A stretch of DNA of 64,000 bases from UBA2336 sp964419145 (GCA_964419145.1 CAYQOM010000008.1:116544-180543); one strand, 5' to 3'. Positions 44,983 to 55,351 are shown, numbered from the stretch's first letter. The notes: generated by a model from the sequence alone, not told the origin. Program-made: numbers and translations.

Positions 44983-45411
44983 ATGATTCTAAAAGTTTTC
45001 AGAGGGGTGTGGTTTCTGTCGCTAATGGCGGCCATGGCGAATTTAATGTATGTATATGCCGGTTTACCCGAACAAGTAGTGGTGCAGGAGGAAGGGACAA
45101 ACACTATGGCCATCAGCAAAGAGACGGTATTCTATGTATGGCTTGCTGTATTGGGTATGGTAAACGTGCTGGTTTACGTGTTTGGCAAAAAACTGGTGCC
45201 CAGCGAAGCGTTGCGAACCTGGTTTACCGGGCTGATCATTTGTCTGAATCTGTTCTTCATCATCGCCTTTAGTTTTATTGGCCTGTATAACAGTAGCGAA
45301 AGTTTTGATTTTAGTCGCGCGGGATTTGTATTGTACATCAGTTTGGGACTGATTGGGGCGTGGGTTGTTGGCGGAGCGATTTACGGACTGGTTAAAAGAT
45401 TTTCTTCCTGA
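44983..45411 (+). CDS. Four-helix integral membrane protein of unknown function
   Basis: 142 residues with four hydrophobic helices (about residues 7-25, 46-66, 80-101 and 113-135). The sequence between the first two (LPEQVVVQEEGTNTMAISKET) is polar and lies outside. No known motif is seen. It starts 38 bases from the divergent desaturase gene. Homologues are probably confined to Bacteroidota, but this cannot be checked here. A gap of 166 bases to parE holds no other recognisable gene. Confidence 0.7.
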   Translation: MILKVFRGVWFLSLMAAMANLMYVYAGLPEQVVVQEEGTNTMAISKETVFYVWLAVLGMVNVLVYVFGKKLVPSEALRTWFTGLIICLNLFFIIAFSFIGLYNSSESFDFSRAGFVLYISLGLIGAWVVGGAIYGLVKRFSS

Positions 45412-45577
45412 TTTTTTAGTTGCAACATGCTTCTTCTACACGCTATGGATCAATCACTTATCGTGCAAGAGTTTATAAATTTTTGCAATTCATCATTTTA
45501 ACCAAATCGTTGCAGTGATGCGAAATTTCGCGTTATTGGCAGATAACCTCATTTTTTAAACTGGTTTTTAAATTTTT

Positions 45578-47476
45578 ATGGCTAAAGCTTCTAAACCTGA
45601 AAAGGCCCCCAATGTGTTTGAATACAATGAAGCCAGCATTAAATCGCTGGACTGGCGGGAGCACATCCGGCTAAGGCCAGGTATGTACATTGGTAAGCTG
45701 GGAGATGGAACAGCGAAAGATGATGGGATTTATGTACTCGTAAAGGAGGTAGTCGATAACTGTATCGATGAACACATGATGGGGTATGGAAAGACCATCG
45801 ACATTACCATAACCGAAAAAGGCGTTACCGTTCGCGATTACGGCCGCGGGATTCCGTTGGGCAAAGTGGTGGATGTGGTTTCCAAAATCAACACCGGTGC
45901 CAAGTATGATTCAGGGGCCTTCCAGAAATCGGTGGGGTTGAACGGGGTAGGTACCAAGGCGGTAAATGCCTTATCGAATTACTTCAAGGTTCAGGCCTTT
46001 CGCGATGGGCAAACCAAGCTGGCTGAATTCAAGAAGGGTATTCTTACCAGTGACCCGAAAGTAACGAAGACCAAAGAACGCAACGGTACACTCGTTGAGT
46101 TTGAGCCCGATAACACCATGTTCAAAAACTACCACTTCATTCCGGATTACCTGGAAGACCTGATGTGGAATTATGCGTTTTTGAATGCGGGACTGAGCAT
46201 CAATTACAACGGAAAGAAGTTCTACTCAAAAGATGGGTTGCTTGATCTGCTTAGACAGAAAACAGAGCCAGAAGAATTGCGCTATCCGATTATCCATGTT
46301 AAAGGCGATGACATTGAGTTTGCGCTCACACACGGCAATCAGTATGGGGAAGAATATTATTCGTTTGTAAACGGACAGAATACAACACAAGGAGGAACGC
46401 ACCTCGCTGCTTTCCGCGAAGGCATGATAAAAGGTGTGCGCGACTTTTATAAGAAAGACTTTGATGCCTCCGACATCCGCGCAAGCGTAATTGCAGCCAT
46501 TGCCGTACGTGTGCAGGAGCCGGTGTTTGAATCACAAACCAAAACCAAGTTAGGTTCCGTAAACATGGCTCCTGATGGGGCTACGGTACGGTCTTATGTC
46601 GGTGATTTTGTGGCAAAAGAATTGGAAATCCATCTCCATAAAAATCCTTCAGTGGCTGATGCCCTGCAGAAGCGCATCATGCAATCCGAGCGTGAGCGTA
46701 AGGAGATTGCCGGTATTAAAAAACTGGCCAATGAACGCGCCAAGAAGGCGAACCTGCATAACAAAAAGCTTCGCGATTGCCGCTTTCACTTTGATGAAAA
46801 GGATGAGCGCGGTTTCGGTTCGATGATCTTTATTACGGAGGGTGACTCGGCCAGTGGCTCAATTACGAAATCACGAAATGTTGAAACACAGGCTGTTTTC
46901 TCATTGAGAGGTAAGCCGTTAAACTGCTTTGGGTTAACCAAAAAAGTGGTGTATGAAAACGAAGAGTTCAACCTGCTTCAACATGCGTTGAATATTGAAG
47001 ATGGATTGGAGGGCCTTCGTTACAACAAAGTGATTATCGCTACAGATGCCGATGTGGACGGTATGCACATTCGCTTGTTGCTGATGACTTTCTTCCTTCA
47101 GTTTTTCCCTGACCTGGTAAAAGCAGGGCACGTATTTATTTTGGAGACTCCATTGTTCAGGGTACGAAATAAAAAAGAAACCATTTACTGCTATAGCGAG
47201 GAAGAGAAACAGGATGCCATCAAGAAATTAGGAAGCAAGCCTGAGATCACCCGCTTCAAGGGGTTAGGTGAGATTTCACCGGATGAGTTCGGCAAGTTTA
47301 TCGGAGATAACATCCGGTTACAGCCCGTGCAGTTGGATAAGGATAGCCACTTGCGCGATGTGCTGGAGTTTTACATGGGCAAGAACACACCCGACCGTCA
47401 GGATTTCATCATCGATAACCTGAGAATTGAACTGGATAAAGTTGAGAACCTGGAAGAAGTACATGAAACAGCTTAG
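45578..47476 (+). CDS. parE: DNA topoisomerase IV subunit B
   Basis: 632 residues, the compact type II topoisomerase B subunit. The GHKL ATPase motifs are VVDNCIDEHMMGYG, DYGRGIPLG and NGVGTKAVNALS (residues about 55-130). The transducer domain follows, then TOPRIM with ITEGDSASGS (near 421) and IATDADVDGMHIR, and a C-terminal PDRQDFIIDNLR. With ParC it decatenates sister chromosomes. GyrB cannot be fully excluded by sequence alone, but its direct partner gene and the short length favour ParE. A repeat begins right after the stop. Confidence 0.92.
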   Translation: MAKASKPEKAPNVFEYNEASIKSLDWREHIRLRPGMYIGKLGDGTAKDDGIYVLVKEVVDNCIDEHMMGYGKTIDITITEKGVTVRDYGRGIPLGKVVDVVSKINTGAKYDSGAFQKSVGLNGVGTKAVNALSNYFKVQAFRDGQTKLAEFKKGILTSDPKVTKTKERNGTLVEFEPDNTMFKNYHFIPDYLEDLMWNYAFLNAGLSINYNGKKFYSKDGLLDLLRQKTEPEELRYPIIHVKGDDIEFALTHGNQYGEEYYSFVNGQNTTQGGTHLAAFREGMIKGVRDFYKKDFDASDIRASVIAAIAVRVQEPVFESQTKTKLGSVNMAPDGATVRSYVGDFVAKELEIHLHKNPSVADALQKRIMQSERERKEIAGIKKLANERAKKANLHNKKLRDCRFHFDEKDERGFGSMIFITEGDSASGSITKSRNVETQAVFSLRGKPLNCFGLTKKVVYENEEFNLLQHALNIEDGLEGLRYNKVIIATDADVDGMHIRLLLMTFFLQFFPDLVKAGHVFILETPLFRVRNKKETIYCYSEEEKQDAIKKLGSKPEITRFKGLGEISPDEFGKFIGDNIRLQPVQLDKDSHLRDVLEFYMGKNTPDRQDFIIDNLRIELDKVENLEEVHETA

Positions 47477-47556
47477 CGCCTCTGCGACTTTGCGGTAAAA
47501 TTTCCAAAACTATCTAACCGCAGAGACGCAAAGACGCAAAGCAAGCCGCAAAGAAG
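47477..47556. repeat. GACGCAAAG-type repeat between parE and parC
   Basis: Tandem copies of GACGCAAA/CGCAAAG and an upstream inverted counterpart (CTCTGCGACTTTGCGGT against ACCGCAGAGACGCAAAG) fill most of the 106-base gap. The repeat starts at the base after the parE stop codon. The words are low in complexity and the structure could form a hairpin in the parE-parC message. Confidence 0.7.
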
Positions 47557-47582
47557 AAAAAGCTTAAGCACTGTCATTAGAG

Positions 47583-50465
47583 ATGAGCAAGAAAAAGAAA
47601 GTTGTAAAAGCACCCGAAGTAAAATCAAAAGGTAAAAAGGACAAGGATGGAATCATTTCCATTGGTGTTGATGGCCTTTACCAGGATTGGTTCCTCGATT
47701 ATGCCTCGTATGTGATTCTTGAACGTGCCGTTCCGCGTATAGAAGACGGCTTCAAGCCAGTTCAGCGTAGGATCATGCATTCGTTGAAAGAGATGGATGA
47801 TGGCCGATTTAACAAAGTGGCTAACGTTATCGGTAACACCATGCAATACCACCCGCATGGCGATGCAGCCATCGGGGAGGCCATTGTCAACATTGGCCAG
47901 AAAGACATTTTAATTGAAACCCAGGGAAACTGGGGCGATGTGCGTACAGGCGACAGTGCAGCTGCTCCCCGCTACATTGAAGCCAGGCTATCGAAATTTG
48001 CGTTGGATGTGGTGTATAATGCTCAGACAACCGAATGGCAGCTTTCGTATGATGGTCGTAAAAAGGAGCCTGTTACGCTTCCGGTTAAGTTTCCGCTTCT
48101 TTTAGCGCAAGGCGTTGAGGGTATTGCGGTGGGTCTTTCAACCAAAATCCTTCCCCACAACTTCTGTGAGCTGATTAAAGCCTCCATCGATGTGCTGAAA
48201 GGCAAGAATCCCAAAATCTATCCGGATTTCCCTACAGGCGGTATTGCCGATTTTACGGAATACAACCAGGGATTGCGGGGCGGTAAAATCAAGGTGCGTG
48301 CAAAAATTGAAATAGCCGACAAAAAGACGCTTGTAATCAAAGAGATACCGTTCGCTACCACCACCACTTCTTTGATGGAATCCATCGTAAAAGCCAGTGA
48401 GAAGGGGCAAATCAAAGTAAAGCAGGTGGTGGACAATACAGCCAAGGACGTAGAAATTCAGATTAACCTGCAGCCGGGCCAATCGCCAGAGGTGGCAATG
48501 GATGCCCTTTACGCATTTACAGATTGCGAAATTAGTATTTCACCCAATGCGTGCGTGATTGTTGAGGACAAGCCGCAATTCATGACGGTTAATGATATCC
48601 TGAAATACAACACCCAGCAAACCGTAAAGCTGCTGAAACAGGAGTTGGAGATCAGAAAGGCTGAATTGAAGGAGAAAATCCTGTTTTCATCACTTGAGAA
48701 GATCTTCATCGAAAACCGCATTTACCGCGATATTGAAGAGTGCGAAAGCTGGGAGGAAGTGATATCCACCATCGATAAGGGCCTGAAACCCCATAAAAAG
48801 AAGTTTTACAGGGAAATCACCACGGATGATATTGTTCGTCTTACGGAGATCAAAATCAAGCGTATTTCCAGGTACGATTCTTTCAAGGCAGATGAACTGT
48901 TAAAAGACCTCGAAAAACAGCTAAAGGAAACCGAGCACCACCTGAAGCACCTCACGGATTATGCCATTTCGTATTACCAGAATCTGCTTGATAAATATGG
49001 CAAAGGTCGCGAGCGTAAAACAGAAATCAAGAGCTTCCAGTCGGTAACCGCAACGGAAGTAATCGCGATCAACCAAAAGCTGTACGTAAATCGCACCGAT
49101 GGTTTTGTGGGTTACGGATTGAAGCGTGATGAGTTTGTGTGTGAATGTTCCGAACTGGATGACATCATCGCCATACGCAAAGACGGTAAAGCGTTGGTGA
49201 GCCGCATTTCAGAGAAAGTCTTTATGGGTAAAGACATTCTGTATGTAGGCGTATGGAAGAAAGGAGATGACCGCATGGTGTATAACCTGATCTATTCCGA
49301 TGGTAAATCCGGAAAGGGTTTTGTGAAACGCTTCACCATGCCGGGCGTTATCCGTGATAAGGAATATGATTTAACACAAGGTCATCCGAACTCGAAGATT
49401 CATTACGTAACAGGAAATCCGAACGGTGAAGCCGAGATCGTTGAAGTGAAGTTGTCGCAGTCGAGTACAGCGCGTAAAAAAATATTTGAATTTGATTTTG
49501 CTGACCTGGAAGTGAAAGGTCGTGGCGCGCGTGGTAACATCCTTACCAAGTATCCCATCCGTAAAGTCGACTTCCTGCAAGCAGGTACTTCAACCTTAGG
49601 GAAACTTAATTTGTGGTACGATGCGGATGCGGGCAGATTGAATAAAGATGAGCGCGGCAAATACCTCGGTAAGTTTGCAGGAGAGGATCAGATCATCACC
49701 TTCCTGCGCAACGGTTCTTATCGTATAACCGGGTACGACATCACAACCCGTTTCGATCCGGAAAAGACACTGGCTGTGGAGAAGTTCAATCCCAAGAAAG
49801 TGATCTCCGCGGTGTACATCGATGGGGAGTCGAAGCAGCATATGGTGAAGCGTTTTGTGATTGAGACCAGCACAGTGGACAAGGAATTTGGGTTTATCTC
49901 CGAAACTATTGGCTCGCGCCTGATATTGGTAACCACAAGCGACACACCAGAAATTGAACTTGAGTTAAGTAAAGGAAAGGACAAAAAGAAGGTTACAGAG
50001 GTCATTAATCTGGAAGATGTGGTGGACGTGAAAGGGTGGAAAGCCCTGGGCAACCGACTCAGCCAATTTAAGATAACCAAGGTTCATTTGCCGGACGAGC
50101 CAGAGGATCAATCACCTGACGAAGCTGACGAAACAGAGGCGACCGAAACCGGAAAGGGTATTGAGTCGCCAAAAAAAAAAGAAGGGGAGCCCAACGAGCA
50201 AGCCAGCCTCTTCGAAGAGCCCAAAAAGCAAAGCCAAGAAGACAGCCGAAGCAGCAAAAAAGCAAAGCAAAAAGTCGAGCAAGCCAGCCTCTTCGGGGAA
50301 AGCCAAAGTCAGCAAGAAGAAAAAGAAGTAGGCAGTAAGCAGTTGGCAGTAGGCAAGGGTGATGACCAGGTTAAAAAGTCACGGCACAAGAAAAGTGACA
50401 AGCCTGATGATTCGCAAGGGGGCCAGGCATTTGGTGTGGGGGAGACGATTGAGTTGGAGTTATGA
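47583..50465 (+). CDS. parC: DNA topoisomerase IV subunit A
   Basis: 960 residues. The winged-helix domain holds the catalytic Tyr in AAPRYIEARLSKFA (near residue 130), after the YHPHGDAAIGEAIV stretch. The tower, coiled coil and C-terminal beta-pinwheel domain (about 510-830) follow. The last 130 residues are low-complexity, charged and Gln/Ser-rich, with two EQASLF motifs, and the gene ends GVGETIELEL. A run of ten A (50171-50180) lies in this tail, and a dispersed repeat (50328-50358) is translated within it. It pairs with ParE from the same operon. Confidence 0.92.
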   Translation: MSKKKKVVKAPEVKSKGKKDKDGIISIGVDGLYQDWFLDYASYVILERAVPRIEDGFKPVQRRIMHSLKEMDDGRFNKVANVIGNTMQYHPHGDAAIGEAIVNIGQKDILIETQGNWGDVRTGDSAAAPRYIEARLSKFALDVVYNAQTTEWQLSYDGRKKEPVTLPVKFPLLLAQGVEGIAVGLSTKILPHNFCELIKASIDVLKGKNPKIYPDFPTGGIADFTEYNQGLRGGKIKVRAKIEIADKKTLVIKEIPFATTTTSLMESIVKASEKGQIKVKQVVDNTAKDVEIQINLQPGQSPEVAMDALYAFTDCEISISPNACVIVEDKPQFMTVNDILKYNTQQTVKLLKQELEIRKAELKEKILFSSLEKIFIENRIYRDIEECESWEEVISTIDKGLKPHKKKFYREITTDDIVRLTEIKIKRISRYDSFKADELLKDLEKQLKETEHHLKHLTDYAISYYQNLLDKYGKGRERKTEIKSFQSVTATEVIAINQKLYVNRTDGFVGYGLKRDEFVCECSELDDIIAIRKDGKALVSRISEKVFMGKDILYVGVWKKGDDRMVYNLIYSDGKSGKGFVKRFTMPGVIRDKEYDLTQGHPNSKIHYVTGNPNGEAEIVEVKLSQSSTARKKIFEFDFADLEVKGRGARGNILTKYPIRKVDFLQAGTSTLGKLNLWYDADAGRLNKDERGKYLGKFAGEDQIITFLRNGSYRITGYDITTRFDPEKTLAVEKFNPKKVISAVYIDGESKQHMVKRFVIETSTVDKEFGFISETIGSRLILVTTSDTPEIELELSKGKDKKKVTEVINLEDVVDVKGWKALGNRLSQFKITKVHLPDEPEDQSPDEADETEATETGKGIESPKKKEGEPNEQASLFEEPKKQSQEDSRSSKKAKQKVEQASLFGESQSQQEEKEVGSKQLAVGKGDDQVKKSRHKKSDKPDDSQGGQAFGVGETIELEL
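50171..50180 (+). other. A10 homopolymer (possible slippage site) in the parC tail
   Basis: Ten consecutive A residues encode the Lys run of CCA-AAA-AAA-AAA-GAA. Slippage by one base (A9) would place translation in a frame coding a Lys/Ala/Ser/Pro-rich, histone-H1-like tail of about 50 residues ending in KKKKK at a TAG (50329-50331). The annotated frame gives an acidic and Gln-rich tail instead. Confidence 0.5.
50328..50358 (+). repeat. GGCAGTAAGCAGTTGGCAGTAGGCA dispersed-type repeat
   Basis: Four loose tandem copies of GCAGT(A/T)-type words run through the 3' end of parC. Similar low-complexity words occur between genes in Bacteroidota. Here the repeat is inside the annotated parC frame (translated GSKQLAVG), but directly abuts a TAG stop in the alternative frame. 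Confidence 0.5.
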
Positions 50466-50578
50466 TAGCTTTAGGTATAACACATTCTTGTTGTGCTGAG
50501 GATTTGTTTATTATTGAAATATTTATTTGCTTAAATCAAATTTAACTGTTCCCCGATAAACTATAGACTTTCTTTACT

Positions 50579-52996
50579 ATGCTAAGAGTTCTTGCTCATC
50601 TAGTGTGCATGGTGATTTCTATTTTTCCACTAATAGCACAACAGGCTAACCTGCATCAATTTACTGTTGAAACCGGAAATGTGTATGACAACAGTCTTGT
50701 CACCGATGGAATATACTTGTATGGTACAAAGTATGATGGGAGTAGTGGCGGTACTGGAAAAATCTTTAAAATGAATCTGGATGGAACCGGTTACTCGGAC
50801 GTTCACACATTTTCAGATCCCATTCTTGGAGCAAATCCAGTGGGTAATCTTATTCTTTCAGGTACTACTCTCTATGGAATGACGAATTTTGGGGGTGCTC
50901 AGAATATGGGAGTTTTGTTTAAGATCGAAACAAGTGGGGAAGATTATCAGAAACTACTTGATTTTGACGGTAACAATGGTGCAATACCATATGGTACCCT
51001 GATCTTGTCGGGATCTGAACTTTACGTTACAGCAAAACAGGGTGGTCAACAAGGTAAAGGACTAATCTTCAAACTTAATACCGATGGTACAGGGTTCAAG
51101 AAGCTGATCGATTTTTCAGGCTCGAATGGCTGGGGGCCATCGGGCCTTCTTGTTCTGGTAGAAGATGTCCTTTATGGCACCACACTTCGAGGCGGAATTA
51201 ACGACCTTGGGGTGATCTACCGTATCGGTGCAGACGGTGCTAATTATCAAAAACTTTTTGATTTTGACGATTCGTCAGGAAATACACCCTTTGGTGGGCT
51301 TACAATTTCAGGATCAACTTTATATGGTACAACCTTACAGGGAGGCTCAAGCCACGGTGGAACCCTTTTTAGCATTGGTACTGATGGAAGTAACTTTCAA
51401 TTGTTGCACAACTTTGATTTTCCTTTTGGAGCCGTTCCACAAGGAAAAATGATTCTATCGGGTTCCACGCTGTATGGTATGACCGCAAATGGTGGACAGG
51501 GTGACGGAGTGGTCTACAAAATTGAAACCAATGGAAGCAACCATTTTGTGTTGCATGAATTTAATGGGGATGGACGAAATCCCTGGGGTACATTGCTTGA
51601 ATTTGATGGTGCCCTGTATGGCCATGTTCCTGGGGGAGAATATGAGTATGGAACTGTATTCAAAATTCAACTTGATGGGCAGGGTTTTCAAACCCTCCTG
51701 AGTTTCAATGCCAGCAATTCCGGATACAATCCAAATGGTGGACTTGTATTTACGGAAACAGAAGCCTATGGTGTAACGAGAAATGGAGGTGAGTTCAATC
51801 AAGGAGTGATATATAGAGTTGGACAGGATGGTTCTGGATACGAAGTGATTTTTAATTTTAATGGAGTGAACGGTGCCTATCCTGAATCATCACTTACTCT
51901 TTCTGATGGTACATTGTATGGCACAACCCTAATGGGAGGGTCTGAAGGATTAGGTGTTTTGTTTAAGATTAGTACCACAGGACTTGACTATGAAGTACTT
52001 ACTACGTTTCATGGTGTAAATGGATCTTACCCCGTAGGTTCTGTCGTGGATTCCGGTGATCTAATATACGGGATGACTCAGCATGGGGGGCAAGAAAATA
52101 AAGGGACAATTTTTGAGTACAACAAGGTTACGAACCAACATAAGATTCTATCGGATTTATCGTCTACCGATGCTGTTAGGCCGCAAGGTAACTTAGTTCA
52201 ATCAGGAACTAAACTATATGGAATGAGCCTCGGTGGTGTAGAAGATGGCGTTTTATTTTCCATGAACACGGATGGTACACAATTTAATAAGTTACTCGAT
52301 ACAAATGCTTTGCAGGCCGGCCGTTATGGAAACTCGATTACCATTGAAGGTGATACCATCTTTGGAACAACAAGACAAGGCGGTCTGCACGATTTGGGTG
52401 TACTTTTTAAAATGAATATAGATGGGGGATATTTTGAGAAACTATTGGACTTTAGTTTTCTGATTGGTGCCGTTCCGGTTGGCGCCATTATATTGAATGA
52501 TGGTGTGCTTTATGGCATGACTGAGCTGGGGGGTCCTGGTGAATCTGGTGTTGCATATAGGATTAATCCAGATGGATCCGGTTTTGAGCATTTATTTGAA
52601 TTTGATGATGTATTCGCAGGCGGAAGGACTAAGGCCAATCAAACGGGTGTGACAGAAGGATCATTATCAATTTATGAAAATTCAGTTTTCGGAGTTCTGA
52701 ACACAATTTCCAATGAAGTTATAAACGGACGCATCTTAAAATATGAAATAAACATTGTAACAGATGTTGATGACAGGGAGGAAGAAATTATACGGTTATA
52801 CCCTAATCCAACAACAGGAGTAATGAACCTAAGAAATGAGGGTTTCAAGTTTCGAACGCTACAAATGCTTAATTCAATGGGTGTCCCTGTTAAGTTCAAT
52901 AGAATTAGTGAGGATATGCTGGATATTGGACACTTGCCTTCAGGTATATATTTTCTCAAAATTGGTACAGAGATCTTCAGGGTGATGAAACGATGA
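50579..52996 (+). CDS. T9SS-secreted TIGR03803-type repeat protein
   Basis: 805 residues with a signal peptide (1-21, ending LIAQQ). The body is about 18 tandem repeats of roughly 35-40 residues built around LYGMTxxGGxxxxGxxFK and ending FxFDGxNG, the TIGR03803 choice-of-anchor repeat expected to form a propeller or solenoid. The C-terminus (about 730-805) is a type A T9SS sorting domain: YPNPTTGVMNLRNE, LQMLNSMG, LPSGIYFLKIGTEIFRVMKR. Likely exported through the type IX system to the cell surface or medium. Function unknown. Confidence 0.88.
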   Translation: MLRVLAHLVCMVISIFPLIAQQANLHQFTVETGNVYDNSLVTDGIYLYGTKYDGSSGGTGKIFKMNLDGTGYSDVHTFSDPILGANPVGNLILSGTTLYGMTNFGGAQNMGVLFKIETSGEDYQKLLDFDGNNGAIPYGTLILSGSELYVTAKQGGQQGKGLIFKLNTDGTGFKKLIDFSGSNGWGPSGLLVLVEDVLYGTTLRGGINDLGVIYRIGADGANYQKLFDFDDSSGNTPFGGLTISGSTLYGTTLQGGSSHGGTLFSIGTDGSNFQLLHNFDFPFGAVPQGKMILSGSTLYGMTANGGQGDGVVYKIETNGSNHFVLHEFNGDGRNPWGTLLEFDGALYGHVPGGEYEYGTVFKIQLDGQGFQTLLSFNASNSGYNPNGGLVFTETEAYGVTRNGGEFNQGVIYRVGQDGSGYEVIFNFNGVNGAYPESSLTLSDGTLYGTTLMGGSEGLGVLFKISTTGLDYEVLTTFHGVNGSYPVGSVVDSGDLIYGMTQHGGQENKGTIFEYNKVTNQHKILSDLSSTDAVRPQGNLVQSGTKLYGMSLGGVEDGVLFSMNTDGTQFNKLLDTNALQAGRYGNSITIEGDTIFGTTRQGGLHDLGVLFKMNIDGGYFEKLLDFSFLIGAVPVGAIILNDGVLYGMTELGGPGESGVAYRINPDGSGFEHLFEFDDVFAGGRTKANQTGVTEGSLSIYENSVFGVLNTISNEVINGRILKYEINIVTDVDDREEEIIRLYPNPTTGVMNLRNEGFKFRTLQMLNSMGVPVKFNRISEDMLDIGHLPSGIYFLKIGTEIFRVMKR

Positions 52997-53034
52997 CTAT
53001 CTATGAACCAATCATAGTGAATCAAGCGTAGATG

Positions 53035-55351
53035 TTACCGCTTAAACTTCTCCTTCAGCAACGCCAGCTTTTCCTCCATGCTCAACTCAGGTTGTTTGGG
53101 CTTGTGTTGTGGTTTTCCTTTNNNNNNNNNNTTTTGGTTTTGATGATCCCGGCTTGCCTGTGTGGATCTTTTTACCAGGAGCTGGTTGTTGCGGCTGTTC
53201 TGCAAACGGGTCACTTTTCATAGACAACCCGATGCGTTTGCGGGGCACGTCCACTTCTACAACCGTAACCATTACCTTCTGCTGCACGGTAACGGCTTCG
53301 TTGGGGTCTTTAATGAATTTATCGGCCAGATGGGAAATGTGCACCAACCCGTCTTGGTGAACTCCAATATCCACAAAGGCGCCAAAGTTGGTTACATTGG
53401 TAACAATGCCAGGCAGTTTCATACCCAGTTTCAAATCTTCAATGGTGTTTACGCCATCGGTAAAGCTGAATACTTCAAACACCTTACGTGGGTCGCGTCC
53501 AGGTTTTTCTAATTCAGAGACAATATCCGTAAGGGTGGGGAGCCCTGTTTTATCCGTTAAGTATTTTGTAAGATCAAGTTGCTTGCGTAGCTCTGTGCTG
53601 GTCATGAGGTCTTTCACAGAACAGTTCAGGTCTTTCGCCATCTTGCTCACAATGTCGTAGCTCTCCGGGTGTACGGCACTGGCATCCAATGGATTTTCAG
53701 CTTCACGTATGCGTAAAAATCCTGCTGCCTGTTCAAATACCTTCTCTCCAAAACGCGTTACCTTCATCAGTTCTTCTCGACTTTTAAACGGACCATTTTG
53801 GTTGCGGTATTCTACAATGTTACGCGCCAGGGCAGGGGTCAAGCCCGAAACATAGGAAAGCAGTTCCTTACTGGCGGTATTTACTTCAACGCCCACAGCG
53901 TTCACACAACTGATCACCACGTCATCAAGGCCTTGCTTGAGTTTGCTTTGATCCACATCATGTTGGTACTGCCCAACACCAATCGATTTGGCATCAATCT
54001 TTACCAGTTCAGCCAACGGATCGACTAATCTTCGGCCAATGGAAACCGCGCCACGCACCGTAACATCCTTATCCGGAAATTCTTCGCGCGCCACATCCGA
54101 TGCGGAGTAAACGGAAGCTCCGCTTTCATTCACCATCACGATGATGATTTTATTCGGTAACCCAATCGATTTGACAAACGATTCCGTTTCCCTGCTGGCT
54201 GTTCCATTGCCAATAGCAATGGCTTCGATTTCAAATTTCTCACAAAGGGTTTTAATCAATGCACTGGCCTTGGCTTTCTCACGTTGTGGTTCGTGTGGAT
54301 AAATAACATCATGATGCACGAGTTTTCCTTGCCGATCGAGGCACACCACTTTACAGCCGCTTCTGAAACCCGGATCAAGTGCCAACACATTTTTTTGCCC
54401 GAGAGGGGCAGCCAGCAACAATTCTTTCAGGTTGGTAGCAAATACTTTTATCGCTTCTTCATCCGCTTTCATTTTTGACTCCATGCGAATTTCAGTCTCC
54501 AGTGATGGCCGCAACAAGCGCTTATAACTATCGTGCGCGGCAAGTTTTACCTGCTCAGTAGCGGCATTTGTTCCTTTGATGTACTGGCGCTCCAGTAAAT
54601 CCGTAGCCGACTCTTCCGGAGGGAAAATGTCGAGCGTGAGGATGCCTTCTTTTTCACCTCTGCGCAGCGCCAACAATCTATGTGAAGGCGTTTTTGATAT
54701 AGGTTCACTCCAATCGAAATAATCTTTAAACTTTTGCCCTTCTGTTTCCTTGCTCTTAACAACCTTTGCTGTAACGGTTCCTTCCTTCCAGAAAAGTTCG
54801 CGCAGGTTCTTGCGTGTTTCCGGATTTTCACTCACCCATTCGGCAATGATATCGCGCGCACCGGCCAAGGCTTCTTCCAGATCGGCCACGCCTTTTTCAG
54901 TATCAATGAAGGACTGAGCAAATGCATCCAGGTCAAATTTTTCCTGATCGAATATTTTCTGAGCCAAAGGTTCGAGTCCTTTTTCCTTGGCCATGCTGGC
55001 GCGGGTTTTACGTTTTGGCCGGAAGGGCAGGTAGATATCTTCTACTTCGGCCAGGGTTTTGGCTTTCGCCAGCAATGCCAGCAATTCAGGTGTAAGAAAC
55101 CCTTGCTTTTCGATGGAACTGATTACCGCTTCCCTGCGCTTATCCAATTCCTGAAGCTGTTCAAGTCGGTCGCGTACGTTCGCAATGTTCACTTCATCCA
55201 TGCTGCCCGTCATTTCCTTACGGTAGCGCGAGATGAAGGGTATGGTTGAACCTTCGGCCAATAATTCGGCCACGGCACGTACATATTTTACAGGTTGATT
55301 TAACTCCTCAGCAATCAGGTCGGTATAGCGGACCAGTGTTTCTTGTTCCAT
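53035..55351 (-). CDS. tex: Tex family RNA-binding transcriptional accessory protein (interrupted by scaffold gap)
   Basis: The N-terminal Tex domain, YqgF-like RNase H fold (LALDPGFRSGCKVVCLD), helix-hairpin-helix segments (PALARNIVEYRNQNGPFKSREEL) and an S1 domain (GIVTNVTNFGAFVDIGVHQDG) are complete. Ten Ns interrupt the Lys/Pro-rich linker after the S1 domain. Reading straight through gives an early stop at 53087. In another frame past the gap the sequence reads GKPQHKPKQPELSMEEKLAL, then LKEKFKR and a stop at 53035-53037, which looks like the true C-terminus. The gap length is therefore not really ten. Tex binds RNA and affects transcription. Confidence 0.92.
53122..53131. other. Scaffold gap (10 N)
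   Basis: Ten consecutive N bases lie inside the 3' end of tex. The frame on the left fits the C-terminus of Tex only with a different phase, so the stated length is a placeholder. The gap falls in a low-complexity Lys/Pro-coding stretch, a usual cause of assembly breaks. Confidence 0.97.

Noticed and set aside
45412..45577. Possible tRNA or small RNA in the gap before parE
   Set aside because: No cloverleaf, CCA-end or conserved TPsiC-like GGTTC arm was seen; the sequence is AT-rich leader.
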